From the NCBI RefSeq assembly GCF_900142605.1, contig NZ_FRBL01000013.1:62001-126000 (forward strand): a DNA stretch of 64,000 nucleotides, written 5' to 3'. Every line of letters starts with the position of its first letter. Within the stretch, counting starts at the first letter, position 1. This document shows positions 32,005-41,158 of this stretch, in pieces. The notes under the pieces were generated by a model that saw only the letters and a program-made list of their open reading frames with translations, ran no database searches and had not been told where the DNA came from. Source of the stretch: Chitinophaga jiangningensis. GTDB lineage: Bacteria; Bacteroidota; Bacteroidia; Chitinophagales; Chitinophagaceae. The translations under genes were made by a program, and so were the position numbers.

Positions 32005-34551
32005 ATGGATACAAGAAGAGATTTTATCAGGAAAGCGGCCCTGCTTTCCGGTGCTGCCGGTGTATGGAGCGCCGTACCCGGTTCTATTCAGCGTGCAATG
32101 GCCATTAATCCCCAGCCTGGCACTACCTACCTGGATGCAGCGCATGTAGTGATCCTCATGCAGGAAAACCGCTCCTTTGACCACTGCTATGGTTCCCTGA
32201 AAGGGGTGCGCGGTTTCAATGATCCACGTGCCATCACCCTCGCAAACAAAAATAAAGTCTGGCTGCAAACCAATCATGCCGGCGAAACATTTGCGCCTTT
32301 CCGTTTAAACATCAAAGATACCAAGGCCACGTGGATGAGTAGTCTGCCACATTCGTGGTCCAACCAGGTAGACGCCCGCAACAACGGCCGCTACGATAAA
32401 TGGCTGCTGGTAAAAGCCAGCGGTAACAAGGAATGGGCGCCTATGCCGCTCACCATGGGCTATTACGACAGAACAGATATTCCTTTTTATTACGCCCTGG
32501 CAGATGCCTTTACCGTTTGTGATCAGAACTTTTGCTCTTCCCTGACGGGTACCACACCTAACCGCTTGTATTTGTGGACAGGCACACTGCGCAGCGAGCA
32601 GCATGCCGATTCCCAGGCCAACGTATGGAATGAGGATGTGGATTACGGCGCGGAAGCACACTGGACCTCCTTCCCGGAGCGCATGCAGGATGCTGGCGTG
32701 AACTGGCGTATTTACCAGAACGAGATCAGCGCCGCACAGCTGGAAGGCGAAAAAGACGGGATGCTGGCCAACTTCACGGATAACCCGATCGAATGGTTTG
32801 CGGCTTATAATGTGCGCTACTCTACCGGCTATATGAAATACCTGGAGCGTAGCCAGCAACAACTCCCAGGATTTATTGCGGAGAAAAAAAAGCAGCTGGC
32901 AGGCCTTACTGCCGGCACGCCTGAACATACCAAACTGAGCAAAGCCGTTGCCAGGGCAGAGCAGGAGCTGGAGCGCGTGCAAAAAGATGCCGTGAAATAT
33001 ACACCTGAAAATTTCGCTAAACTCAGCAAAAGAGAACAGGAACTGCATAACCGTGCATTTACTACCAATAGCAAAGATCCTGACTACCATGAACTGGAAA
33101 CCCTCGAATATAAAGATGGTGACCAGGTAAGAAAAGTAACGGTGCCTAAAGGTGATATCCTGCATCAGTTCCGCGAGGATGTAAACACCGGTAAGCTCCC
33201 CACCGTATCCTATCTGGTGGCTCCGGGCGAATTCTCTGACCATCCGGGTGCACCGTGGTATGGTGCCTGGTACGTATCGGAGGTGCTGGATATTCTCACT
33301 AAAAAGGAAGAGGTATGGAAGAAAACCATTTTCATTTTATGCTATGATGAAAATGATGGTTACTTCGATCACGTGCCGCCATTTACAGCTCCGTTTAAAC
33401 CCGGTACCGGTAAGGTTTCTGAAGGTATAGACACCGCAATTGAATATGTTACGCTGGAAGAAGAAAAGAAAAAATCGCATGTAGGTAAAAACTCCCTGCG
33501 CGAAAGCCCGATAGGGCTCGGATACCGGGTGCCGCTGGTGATCGCCTCACCATGGAGCAGGGGAGGTTTTGTGAATTCAGAAGTATGCGACCATACTTCC
33601 ATATTGCAGTTCCTGGAAAACTTCCTGCAACATAAAACGGGCAAGGCTATACGGGAAACGAATATTACCGCTTACCGCCGTGCAGTGTGTGGCGACCTGT
33701 CCAGCGTTTTCAGACCTTACAATGGTGAAAAAGTTGAGCTCCCGTTTGAAGAAAGAAACGAGGTAGTTGAAAGTATTTACAATGCGAAATTCAAGAAACT
33801 GCCGGACAACTTTAAGGCCTTAACGCCGGAAGAAATAGCAGTAGTGAATAATAACCCTGAAAAATCCAGCTGGATGCCGCAGCAGGAAAAAGGTACCAAA
33901 CCTTCTTCCGCATTGCCGTATCAGCTTTATACGCATGGTAAACTGAGCGCTGATAAGCGTGCTTTTGAAATCAGCTTCAACGCTGCCAAAGAGGTGTTTG
34001 GTGCGAAAGCTGCCGGTGCGCCATTTAACGTATATGCCCCGGGAAATTATATCCAGCAGGATACCAACCAGCTGGGCCCACTACGGGCATGGTCCTACGC
34101 TGTAAAAGCCGGCGATACCATCCGGGATACGTGGCCGCTGCAGGAATTTGAAAACAGTGATTATCATTTGACTGTATACGGTGCTAATGGCTACTTCCGG
34201 GAGTTTAAAGGCAATGCCAATGATCCCGCTGTATCCATTGCCTGCGATTACCAGCGTAGTAAAACCAGTCGGAGTAAACTAACCGGAAACCTGGCTATTG
34301 ATATCGAAAACCAGGGCAGCACGCCACTGACAATCATCGCCCATGATATGTCGTACGGCAAAGGGGAAACTAAAATTACGGTGGCTGCAAAAGGGAAGTC
34401 GGTGCTGATGATTGACCTGGCAAAAAGCCATCAGTGGTATGATGTACGTATAACCGTAGCTGGTAGTGCGCAGTATGAACAGCGCTTTGCAGGGCGTGTG
34501 GAAACAGGGAAGGAAGGTATTACTGATCCGTTGATGGGGAGAGTGTTATAA
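32005..34551 (+). CDS. Phosphocholine-specific phospholipase C, Tat-exported
   Basis: 848 aa. N-terminal twin-arginine signal TRRDFIRKAALLSGAAG. Phosphoesterase domain to about 600: VVILMQENRSFDHCYGSLKGVRGF near 50 (metal/nucleophile region), SLTGTTPNRLYLWTG near 180, CYDENDGYFDHVPP near 447, and ASPWSRGGFVNSEVCDHTSILQFLE near 515. Two C-terminal bacterial phospholipase C beta domains (DUF756) follow at about 640-740 and 755-848. It hydrolyses phosphatidylcholine or sphingomyelin outside the cytoplasm in characterised members. A second ATG at 31990 adds five residues; 32005 is preferred because the signal then starts MDTRRDF. Monocistronic, followed by hairpin element 4. Confidence 0.92.
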   Translation: MDTRRDFIRKAALLSGAAGVWSAVPGSIQRAMAINPQPGTTYLDAAHVVILMQENRSFDHCYGSLKGVRGFNDPRAITLANKNKVWLQTNHAGETFAPFRLNIKDTKATWMSSLPHSWSNQVDARNNGRYDKWLLVKASGNKEWAPMPLTMGYYDRTDIPFYYALADAFTVCDQNFCSSLTGTTPNRLYLWTGTLRSEQHADSQANVWNEDVDYGAEAHWTSFPERMQDAGVNWRIYQNEISAAQLEGEKDGMLANFTDNPIEWFAAYNVRYSTGYMKYLERSQQQLPGFIAEKKKQLAGLTAGTPEHTKLSKAVARAEQELERVQKDAVKYTPENFAKLSKREQELHNRAFTTNSKDPDYHELETLEYKDGDQVRKVTVPKGDILHQFREDVNTGKLPTVSYLVAPGEFSDHPGAPWYGAWYVSEVLDILTKKEEVWKKTIFILCYDENDGYFDHVPPFTAPFKPGTGKVSEGIDTAIEYVTLEEEKKKSHVGKNSLRESPIGLGYRVPLVIASPWSRGGFVNSEVCDHTSILQFLENFLQHKTGKAIRETNITAYRRAVCGDLSSVFRPYNGEKVELPFEERNEVVESIYNAKFKKLPDNFKALTPEEIAVVNNNPEKSSWMPQQEKGTKPSSALPYQLYTHGKLSADKRAFEISFNAAKEVFGAKAAGAPFNVYAPGNYIQQDTNQLGPLRAWSYAVKAGDTIRDTWPLQEFENSDYHLTVYGANGYFREFKGNANDPAVSIACDYQRSKTSRSKLTGNLAIDIENQGSTPLTIIAHDMSYGKGETKITVAAKGKSVLMIDLAKSHQWYDVRITVAGSAQYEQRFAGRVETGKEGITDPLMGRVL

Positions 34552-34555
34552 ATGG

Positions 34556-34623
34556 CTTTATCAGAAGGGCCTTCGGCCCTTCTGATAAAGGGTGGGCCGG
34601 CCCGGCCCGGCCCACCCTTTTTT
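34556..34623 (+). repeat. Paired-hairpin element 4, also a terminator
   Basis: First hairpin: 16-bp perfect arms 34556-34571 / 34575-34590, loop TTC. Second hairpin: 14-bp arms 34587-34600 / 34607-34620, loop CCCGGC, running into a T tract to 34623. The four bases AAAG at 34587-34590 are shared. It starts 5 nt after the phospholipase stop. Confidence 0.9.
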
Positions 34624-34770
34624 GTCACAGGTGTATGCTGAAGCATTCCAGCGAATTCCCTCAAAAAAAATCATTGCTTCAAAAAATATTATATATTTAT
34701 AGGATAGCCCCTTTTATCTATTGTAACGATCATCGCAAAAGTTTTTGATTATTAACCAAAAAACTGAACA

Positions 34771-37290
34771 ATGAGCAAATTGTTTACACTTTTGCGTGCG
34801 GTCACACTATGTTTGCCCGTTCTTTTCTCTGCCCGTATATCCTGGGCCCAATCAGGAACTAAAGTAATCACGGCGTCTGAAGACACCTATGTAAACAGCA
34901 ACACCGCTGATGATGCGCGAAATGCCAACTATGGCAGTTCCACGCAGTTGCGTTTCCGTTATTCCCAGTCCAGCAACAGTTCAGTCTACAACCTGATAAC
35001 CTACCTGAAATTCAATCTTTCAGGGCTGGGCCTTCCGGCAGGTACGGTGATTGATTCCGCCTTTTTGCAGGGCTCCGTGTATTATTCGCAGTCGGGCAGC
35101 GGGCACATGTGGCACGTGCTCCCGGTAGCTTCCAACAGCTGGACGGAAACCACCGTTACCTGGAACAACAAGCCAGGCATAGGGCCGGATACACTGAGCG
35201 TAGTGCCTAAGCCGGCTACTGCTATGACGGATTCCACCCCTTACCGCGCCACCTGGAAAGGCTTACAAAGCAGGGTGCAGTCGGCCCTTTCGGGAGATTC
35301 TTTGGTTTCTTTTGCGGTATATACGCGGCTGAATTCCGGCGCCAATACCTCCATGTATTCGCGGGAATGGACCAACCCCATGCAGCGCCCGCAACTGACC
35401 ATCTATTACCATACCGACGGCCCCACCACACCACCGCAGCGGCAGGTGGAAACCAGGAAGCATAACCTGAACATCATTTACTTCCTGCCTACCGATGTGG
35501 ATACGGTAGCCAACTACCGCCAACGCCTAAACGGCATAATGTTGCAGGCACAGGATTTTTACCGCAAGTGGATGAACTATTACGGCTATACGAATGAAAC
35601 GTTTGGTATGCGCAAAGACTCCGACGGCCTGGTGAAAATCAGCATCCTCCGGGGATTGTACGATAAAACACAGTACCCTTACGACGGCGGTGGTTCCAAA
35701 ATTATTCCGGAAGTAAACGCTTATTTCGCTGCCAACCCAGGGGAAAAAAACAGTACGCATACACTGGTAATCCTTCCTCAGTCGGGCTATAATCCGTTTT
35801 ACGGGTTAGGTAATGGCTGGTGCTTTGCCCTCGACAACCCTGACATCGACACCAATTATTTCGCTACCGGCGGTACCTCTGCTTATATAGGTGGCCTGGT
35901 GCATGAGCTGGGGCATGGATTAAACCTGCCGCACGACAAGGAACGCGTTTCAGAAAAGGCCGACCCGGCAAAGGGCACTGCCCTGATGGGCAGTGGCAAC
36001 AGTACCTACGGCCGCGCTGCTACCTTCCTCACGGCGGGAGAATGCGCCGTACTGCATACCTGCGAAGTGTTCAGAACCGAGGATACCATCAGCGATCTCT
36101 ATGGCGGCGGAACCGCCTCGTTTATAAATTTCCACTCGAATTACAGTAACGGAAATATCAACCTGTCAGGGAAATTTACGGCCACTAAAACAGTGAGTAA
36201 TATTGTCATTTACAATGACCAGGACGACGATGGCGCCAATTACGATCAGCTGGCCTGGGTGGCAAATAAAGTGGGTAGCGACAGCTTTAATGTAGCCATG
36301 CCGGTAGCAGAATTCTGGAAGAAATACAGCACGTACACGCTGCGCATCAAATTTGTGTTTACCAACGGATCATCGAAGGAACTGGTGTTCCCTTACCGGT
36401 TTGAAAACAATATCCCGGTGATCGACATCAACTTCGGCCCGTCCACCAGGCCGGCGGGTATTACGCCGGTAGCGGATACGTATATCCGTAACGGTGGTAG
36501 TGCTACTACTAATTTCGGGAATGACTCATCGCTGGCAATTAAGCCGGATCCTAACAGCGGTTATAAAAGGGAGACTTTCCTGAAATTCCGCCTGAGTGAC
36601 TATGCGGGCAATTTAGCCAATGTAGATACGGTGAGATTACATTTAAAAGTAAGGAGCGTAAACACGAATGGAGGGAAAACCAGCCTGGTAGTAAAGTGGG
36701 CAGCAAAAGGTAACTGGGATAATTCAGATGCCAACAGCCTGACCTGGAATAAGTGGGTAGCCGATTCGGCCCACCTGGATTCGCTCAATGCCGGATTCTA
36801 TTATGGCGGTAACTGGATGACCTGGAACCTCACCAAAGATAGTTTGCTGAGCCGTATTCATCAGGGCGATTCTGTACTGGTGTTTCATATTTATGGTAAC
36901 CTTACCAATGCAGATGCCAGTACTTCTGATATCACGTTTTACGCCAATGAATCGGCGTTGCCGGGTGACAGGCCATCGTTATCACTGATCGAAGGCTTGC
37001 AGTCGCTCAGCAATAACGCAGTGATGAGGGCACCGCTGTATACAAACGAAACCAGATCTGTTGCGGCACTGGAAGTATTTCCAAATCCTGCGGCCAGTAC
37101 GGTATATGTAAAATCGGCCATGGATGGCAATGTTGTAATTACTAACAGCAACGGGCATACGATAAAGAAAGTGAGAGTGGTAAAGGGGAGTAATAACAGT
37201 GTAACGGTTGCAGGCCTTCCGGCCGGGACTTACTACATGCGTCCGGAAGCAGGTAATTATGGTGCCGTGAAATTTATTGTTACGTTGTAG
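34771..37290 (+). CDS. T9SS-secreted putative zinc metalloprotease with two DNRLRE-like domains
   Basis: 839 aa. Signal peptide to about 26. A first DNRLRE-type beta domain at about 30-215 (SEDTYVNSNTADDARNANYGSSTQLRFR, YLKFNLSGLGLPAGTVIDSAFL). A protease-like domain at about 225-500 has the zinc motif HELGHGLNLPHD (His378, Glu379, His382, His388). This is metzincin-like HExxHxxxxxH, but Asn stands where Gly is usual. A second DNRLRE domain spans about 565-745 (ADTYIRNGGSATTNFGNDSSLAIKP). A type A T9SS sorting tail closes the protein (LEVFPNPAASTVYVKS to AVKFIVTL). So it is exported by the Sec and type IX systems and released or anchored at the surface. Substrate unknown. Confidence 0.88.
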   Translation: MSKLFTLLRAVTLCLPVLFSARISWAQSGTKVITASEDTYVNSNTADDARNANYGSSTQLRFRYSQSSNSSVYNLITYLKFNLSGLGLPAGTVIDSAFLQGSVYYSQSGSGHMWHVLPVASNSWTETTVTWNNKPGIGPDTLSVVPKPATAMTDSTPYRATWKGLQSRVQSALSGDSLVSFAVYTRLNSGANTSMYSREWTNPMQRPQLTIYYHTDGPTTPPQRQVETRKHNLNIIYFLPTDVDTVANYRQRLNGIMLQAQDFYRKWMNYYGYTNETFGMRKDSDGLVKISILRGLYDKTQYPYDGGGSKIIPEVNAYFAANPGEKNSTHTLVILPQSGYNPFYGLGNGWCFALDNPDIDTNYFATGGTSAYIGGLVHELGHGLNLPHDKERVSEKADPAKGTALMGSGNSTYGRAATFLTAGECAVLHTCEVFRTEDTISDLYGGGTASFINFHSNYSNGNINLSGKFTATKTVSNIVIYNDQDDDGANYDQLAWVANKVGSDSFNVAMPVAEFWKKYSTYTLRIKFVFTNGSSKELVFPYRFENNIPVIDINFGPSTRPAGITPVADTYIRNGGSATTNFGNDSSLAIKPDPNSGYKRETFLKFRLSDYAGNLANVDTVRLHLKVRSVNTNGGKTSLVVKWAAKGNWDNSDANSLTWNKWVADSAHLDSLNAGFYYGGNWMTWNLTKDSLLSRIHQGDSVLVFHIYGNLTNADASTSDITFYANESALPGDRPSLSLIEGLQSLSNNAVMRAPLYTNETRSVAALEVFPNPAASTVYVKSAMDGNVVITNSNGHTIKKVRVVKGSNNSVTVAGLPAGTYYMRPEAGNYGAVKFIVTL

Positions 37291-37374
37291 AGACGGGCTG
37301 CGCCCGTCTCCTCGAGTTTTAGAGATGGGCTGAGCCCATCTCTTTTCATTTGGGAGACGGGCGCAGCCCGTCTC
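37290..37374. repeat. Triple-hairpin element 5
   Basis: Three hairpins: 37290-37298 / 37302-37310 (loop TGC), 37321-37330 / 37334-37343 (loop TGA), 37354-37362 / 37366-37374 (loop GCA). The first and third are the same 25-nt sequence in opposite orientation. It lies between convergent genes, and its first base belongs to the metalloprotease stop codon. Confidence 0.9.
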
Positions 37375-37388
37375 TACTACATGTTTAT

Positions 37389-38204
37389 CTAAGATGCTAA
37401 CGTATCTTTTTCCAGCAGTTTCGTACGCATGGAATATGCTTTATCCGGACTATAGAGGAACAGGCAGCTGCCATTGCGAATCCGTTCGATCACTTTTTTG
37501 TGGATAAACTCCGGAATAGCCGGGCAGCCAAGGCTGCGGCCAATGTAGCCCTGGGTTTTAACCAGCGCTTCATTTACGTAGGCGGCGCTGTGCATTACAA
37601 TGCCACGGGCCAGTGCATTATCATTAATGCCTCTCTCTTCACCCAGCAGTCGGAGGGAGTAACCATGCTGACCGATATAGGTATCGCCGGTTACATAAAA
37701 GCCCAGGCTGCTTTTGAAGCTGTTTGGCTGATTGGAAAATGCGTTGGCATTGAGGGTACCTGAACCTCTTCCATGAGATACCAGCGTGTTGAACAGCACA
37801 ATTTTATTCTGCAGATCAATCACAAACAAACGCTTCTTACTGGAGGGCAGTGAGAAGTCGATAATAGAAATCACCTTGTCATTTTTGAGTTTACCTTCAC
37901 TATCCAGCTTCTCATAACCCTGCATGGCGTTTTCAAACGCTTCCTCACTCAGCCCGAGTGAATCAAGGCCTAATTCTTCGTATAGGCTGGGCTGTTGAAT
38001 GGAATCTGCTACAGGAGTAGTGGTAGTGGCTTTGTAAGCGCTGGCACTGGTTTTATCAATACTGCTAAAGGTGGTAATAAGGAATGCAAAAACACATACT
38101 GTAAATGCAAACACTAACGGTTTAATCACTTGCTTCTTTTTCAATTTCACGCCGTAATGTTTTAATTGTTTTACATATTTTGTTTTATGGATTTTAAAAA
38201 ACAC
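37389..38204 (-). CDS. Murein L,D-transpeptidase catalytic domain protein (YkuD_2 type)
   Basis: 271 aa with one N-terminal membrane anchor at about 28-46 (IKPLVFAFTVCVFAFLITTF), so the catalytic domain is periplasmic. The YkuD_2 domain at about 110-255 shows FVIDLQNKIVLFNTLVSHGRGSG, GFYVTGDTYIGQHGYSLRLLGEERGIND, the catalytic His in GIVMHSAAYV (His205) and the catalytic Cys in IGRSLGCPAIP (Cys227). L,D-transpeptidases make 3-3 peptidoglycan crosslinks or attach proteins to the wall. Monocistronic, convergent with the metalloprotease gene. Confidence 0.9.
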   Translation of the reverse strand: MFFKIHKTKYVKQLKHYGVKLKKKQVIKPLVFAFTVCVFAFLITTFSSIDKTSASAYKATTTTPVADSIQQPSLYEELGLDSLGLSEEAFENAMQGYEKLDSEGKLKNDKVISIIDFSLPSSKKRLFVIDLQNKIVLFNTLVSHGRGSGTLNANAFSNQPNSFKSSLGFYVTGDTYIGQHGYSLRLLGEERGINDNALARGIVMHSAAYVNEALVKTQGYIGRSLGCPAIPEFIHKKVIERIRNGSCLFLYSPDKAYSMRTKLLEKDTLAS

Positions 38205-38499
38205 GAATTACGAATTTACCGAATTTCTGCCGCATAAATGCAGTAAAAACCTTGTTTGAGTCCGCTTGGAAACTGGTTTTAACATTGGATTTACATAGGT
38301 CAATAAATTGTATATATTTATTCTTTAAAGACAAAGTTGGTTTATTGGTGGACAATATCCGTAAATCCTTAGCAGTTAAGGACTTTAACTTTGGACTTCG
38401 TTTCGTTTAAATCAAATCAACCAATTGTATATCCACCATAATTGTGAGTGACGGCGCTGCGCAGGTGGCGCTGGCATCTATTTTTTAATCTTTATACAT
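38205..38499. other. 295-nt divergent intergenic region
   Basis: AT-rich. A TAACTTTG -7 box at 38386-38393 points to the DUF885 gene with a leader of about 100 nt; no -33 is present. No clear promoter was found for the minus-strand transpeptidase gene, and no small gene is supported. Confidence 0.4.
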
Positions 38500-40203
38500 A
38501 TGAAGAGAATATTGCTGACTACCCTCGGGATTGTTTGTACCTGTTATCTTTTTGCGGCGCCGGGGCAGCCGGTGGCGGAACTGATCCAGCGCGTAGAGGC
38601 GGATGTGAACGGCCTGAACAAGGTGTATATTTTCCAGGACAGCCCGGAATACTATACGCGTATGCGGAAGTACTACAACAGTATATTGGATGAAATGCAG
38701 CAGATCAGGTTCCGGGAGCTGTCAACCACGGAACAGGTGGATTACCTCCTGCTGCAACGGAATATGCGGCAGGAAATAAAGGAGATTGATCTGAACGCAC
38801 AGGCCTACACGCAGGTATTGCCGCTGGTACCCTTTGCAGATGATATTATGCAGATGCAGATCCGGCGCCGCCGGGGCGACACGCCGGATGCCCAGCAGGT
38901 AGCCTTTACCCTGAACAAGGTGCAACAAGCCATCGGTACGGCAAGGGGGAATGCTGCCAAAAATACACAACTCACAGCGGCCGACTTCCGCAAGGCCTCC
39001 GCTATTGTTACCAGTCTTCAGAAGGGTTTGCAGAATGTGTATGATTTTTATTACAACTACGATCCGCAGTTTACCTGGTGGGTGAAAGAGCCTTACCAGA
39101 AAGTAGACAGTGCACTGAGCAAATATGCCGCATTCCTGAATTTTGAGCTGGCGGATAAAGCTGATAAATCCCTGGATGCAAGCGGAATTAAAGGTGCTCC
39201 GATTGGTAAAGAAGCACTCACAGATCTGTTGCAGTTTGAAATGATTCCTTATTCCCCGGAAGAGCTGGTGGCCATTGCTAACCGGGAGTTTGAATGGTGT
39301 GATAAGGAAATGCTGAAAGCCTCTGCGGCGTTGGGCTATGGCCAGGACTGGAAAAAGGCGCTGGCAAAGATCAAAGAAAATTATGTGGCGCCGGGTAAGC
39401 AACCGGAGTTGATTCACCGCCTCGCGGATGAGGCGATTAAGTTTGTGGAAGACCGCAAGCTGGTTACGATACCTGAGCTGGCTAAGGAAAGCTGGCGGAT
39501 GTTTATGCTGAGCAGGGAGCAGCAGCGGTTTGCGCCCTTCTTCCTGGGAGGTGCTTCTATCCTGATTGCCTACCCTACTATGGATATGGAGGAAAGTGCA
39601 AAGGAGATGAGCCTGCGCAGCAATAATTATGGCTTTGCACACGCTACGGTGTTTCATGAACTGATTCCCGGTCATAACCTGCAAGGCTATATGAACCAGC
39701 GTTACAAATCCTACCGCGGTATGTTCAATACACCCTTTTCCGTGGAAGGGTGGGCACTTTACTGGGAAATGCTCCTGTGGGATAAAGGTTTTCATGCCAC
39801 CCCCGAAGAAAAGATAGGTGCGTTATTCTGGCGGATGCACAGATGCGCGCGCATTATCTTCTCCCTAAATTACCACCTGGGCAAATGGACCCCGCAGCAG
39901 TGTATTGATTTCCTGGTGGATCGTGTAGGGCATGAGCCGTTCAGTGCGGAGTCGGAAGTGCGCCGCTCGTTTACCGGAGGTTATGGGCCGTTATATCAAA
40001 TTGCTTATATGATGGGTGGATTACAGTTGCGTGCCTTGCATGCAGAAGTAGTGGCGAGCGGAAAAATGACAGAGCTGGCATTTCATGATACGTTTCTGCA
40101 TGAAGGTGCTATCCCTGTAGAAATGTTCAGAGCCATTATTACTAAACAGGCGCTGAGTCCGTCTTTCCAGTCGCAATGGCGATTTGCGGGCGCGTTAAAG
40201 TGA
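38500..40203 (+). CDS. DUF885 family secreted putative metallopeptidase
   Basis: 567 aa with a signal peptide (RILLTTLGIVCTCYLFAAPGQ). Almost entirely helical. The defining motif HATVFHELIPGHNLQGYMNQRY (His386, Glu387, His392) is a zinc-type HExxPGH site. EGWALYWEMLLWDKGF near 422 supplies the likely third ligand Glu. EVRRSFTGGYGPLYQIAYMMGGLQLRAL and the terminal FRAIITKQAL are also family features. DUF885 proteins resemble the M32/M3-like helical metallopeptidases and are probably periplasmic or outer-membrane-associated. Substrate unknown. Confidence 0.9.
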   Translation: MKRILLTTLGIVCTCYLFAAPGQPVAELIQRVEADVNGLNKVYIFQDSPEYYTRMRKYYNSILDEMQQIRFRELSTTEQVDYLLLQRNMRQEIKEIDLNAQAYTQVLPLVPFADDIMQMQIRRRRGDTPDAQQVAFTLNKVQQAIGTARGNAAKNTQLTAADFRKASAIVTSLQKGLQNVYDFYYNYDPQFTWWVKEPYQKVDSALSKYAAFLNFELADKADKSLDASGIKGAPIGKEALTDLLQFEMIPYSPEELVAIANREFEWCDKEMLKASAALGYGQDWKKALAKIKENYVAPGKQPELIHRLADEAIKFVEDRKLVTIPELAKESWRMFMLSREQQRFAPFFLGGASILIAYPTMDMEESAKEMSLRSNNYGFAHATVFHELIPGHNLQGYMNQRYKSYRGMFNTPFSVEGWALYWEMLLWDKGFHATPEEKIGALFWRMHRCARIIFSLNYHLGKWTPQQCIDFLVDRVGHEPFSAESEVRRSFTGGYGPLYQIAYMMGGLQLRALHAEVVASGKMTELAFHDTFLHEGAIPVEMFRAIITKQALSPSFQSQWRFAGALK

Positions 40204-40293
40204 GGATAAAAGCTTAATTTTATTTTGATCTTTTTTCTCGCAAAGCAGCATAAGCAGTTAAGCAGCTAAGGCTTACGTTTTGTTGTTTTCGTG

Positions 40294-40359
40294 TTGGATC
40301 GGGGCCGATGGCCCTGACCAATCACAATTTGCCGGATGCCGAAGGCATCCGGCAAATTG
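40294..40359. repeat. Paired-hairpin element 6
   Basis: First hairpin is imperfect: TTGGATCGGGGCC (40294-40306), loop GAT, arm 40310-40321. Second hairpin has 16-bp perfect arms 40325-40340 / 40344-40359, loop GAA. It lies between the DUF885 and Fpg genes, only 23 nt before the Fpg ATG. The arms are adjacent but not shared here, so this copy looks partly decayed. Confidence 0.8.
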
Positions 40360-40381
40360 CACAAACCTAAAACTTTCAACC

Positions 40382-41158
40382 ATGCCTGAATTACCTGATC
40401 TGGAAGTATTCCAGCAAAACTTATCTGCCGCCCTGCAAAACAAAAAATTGCAGGAAATAGAGGTGCCGGTTACCAAACATCTGAAAGTGAAGGTTGCTGT
40501 TTTAAAGAAAGCGCTGGAAGGGCAGAAGCTGGAAAAGATAGCCAGGCACGGGAAAGAACTGTTTTTCTATTTCGGGAAGAATCATGTGCTGGCGATGCAC
40601 ATGATGTTGCATGGAAAATTATATCTCCTTAAAAAAAATGAGGAACAAAAGTTTACCATTGCCACTTTGCGATTTACAGGCGGTATTTCGCTGGCATTAA
40701 CCGATTTCCAGCGTGCGGCACACCTAACACTGGATCCGCCTGAAAAAGAGGCGCCTGATGCCCTTTCAAAGGAGTTTAACGATAAGTACTTGCAGGAGCA
40801 ACTGGCAAAAAAGAAAACTACCATCAAGAAATACCTGACGGATCAGAAAAATGTACTGGGCATCGGCAATGCTTATGCCGATGAAATCCTGTATACGGCA
40901 AAGATTTCACCATTTTCTGTCGGCAAGGCCATTCCGCCAAAGATGTTGAAGGACCTGGTAACTGCCACCCGTAAGGTCCTGAAGGATGCGATCAAGAAAA
41001 TAAATAAAACGCATCCGGGGATAACCAACGGCGAGGTGCGTGACTTCATGCAGGTACATGTACCTAAAAAAGAAAAAAGTCCCGGTGGTTATCCCATTCA
41101 GCATGTGGACAAAGGCGGCCGTACCTATTTTACTGAAGAGCAGGAGCTTTACTCGTAA
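40382..41158 (+). CDS. Fpg/Nei-family DNA glycosylase lacking the zinc-finger cysteines
   Basis: 258 aa. The N-terminal PELPDLEVF supplies the catalytic Pro and Glu of Fpg/Nei enzymes (PELPD rather than PELPE). The MHMMLHGKLYLL strand and the helix-two-turn-helix NVLGIGNAYADEILYTAKISPF near 160 are normal. The C-terminal hairpin reads GGYPIQHVDKGGRTYFTEEQEL: the conserved Gly-Gly-Arg-Thr is kept, but all four zinc cysteines are missing, giving a zincless finger like that of eukaryotic NEIL1. A base-excision repair role on oxidised bases is likely. ATG 40382 is fixed by the obligatory N-terminal Pro. It converges and overlaps by 29 bp with the SDR gene. Confidence 0.88.
   Translation: MPELPDLEVFQQNLSAALQNKKLQEIEVPVTKHLKVKVAVLKKALEGQKLEKIARHGKELFFYFGKNHVLAMHMMLHGKLYLLKKNEEQKFTIATLRFTGGISLALTDFQRAAHLTLDPPEKEAPDALSKEFNDKYLQEQLAKKKTTIKKYLTDQKNVLGIGNAYADEILYTAKISPFSVGKAIPPKMLKDLVTATRKVLKDAIKKINKTHPGITNGEVRDFMQVHVPKKEKSPGGYPIQHVDKGGRTYFTEEQELYS

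Noticed and set aside
32305..33243. 312-codon minus-strand frame inside the phospholipase C gene
   Set aside because: Shadow frame with no domain or promoter; codon bias favours the plus strand.
38722..39795. 357-codon open frame on the minus strand
   Set aside because: Antisense shadow of the DUF885 gene, whose HExxPGH motif and signal peptide are clear; the antisense product has no recognisable domain.
40280..40381. N-terminal extension of the Fpg/Nei frame upstream of 40382
   Set aside because: The extra 34 residues are encoded by hairpin element 6, and Fpg/Nei needs Pro directly after the initiator Met, which only ATG 40382 gives.
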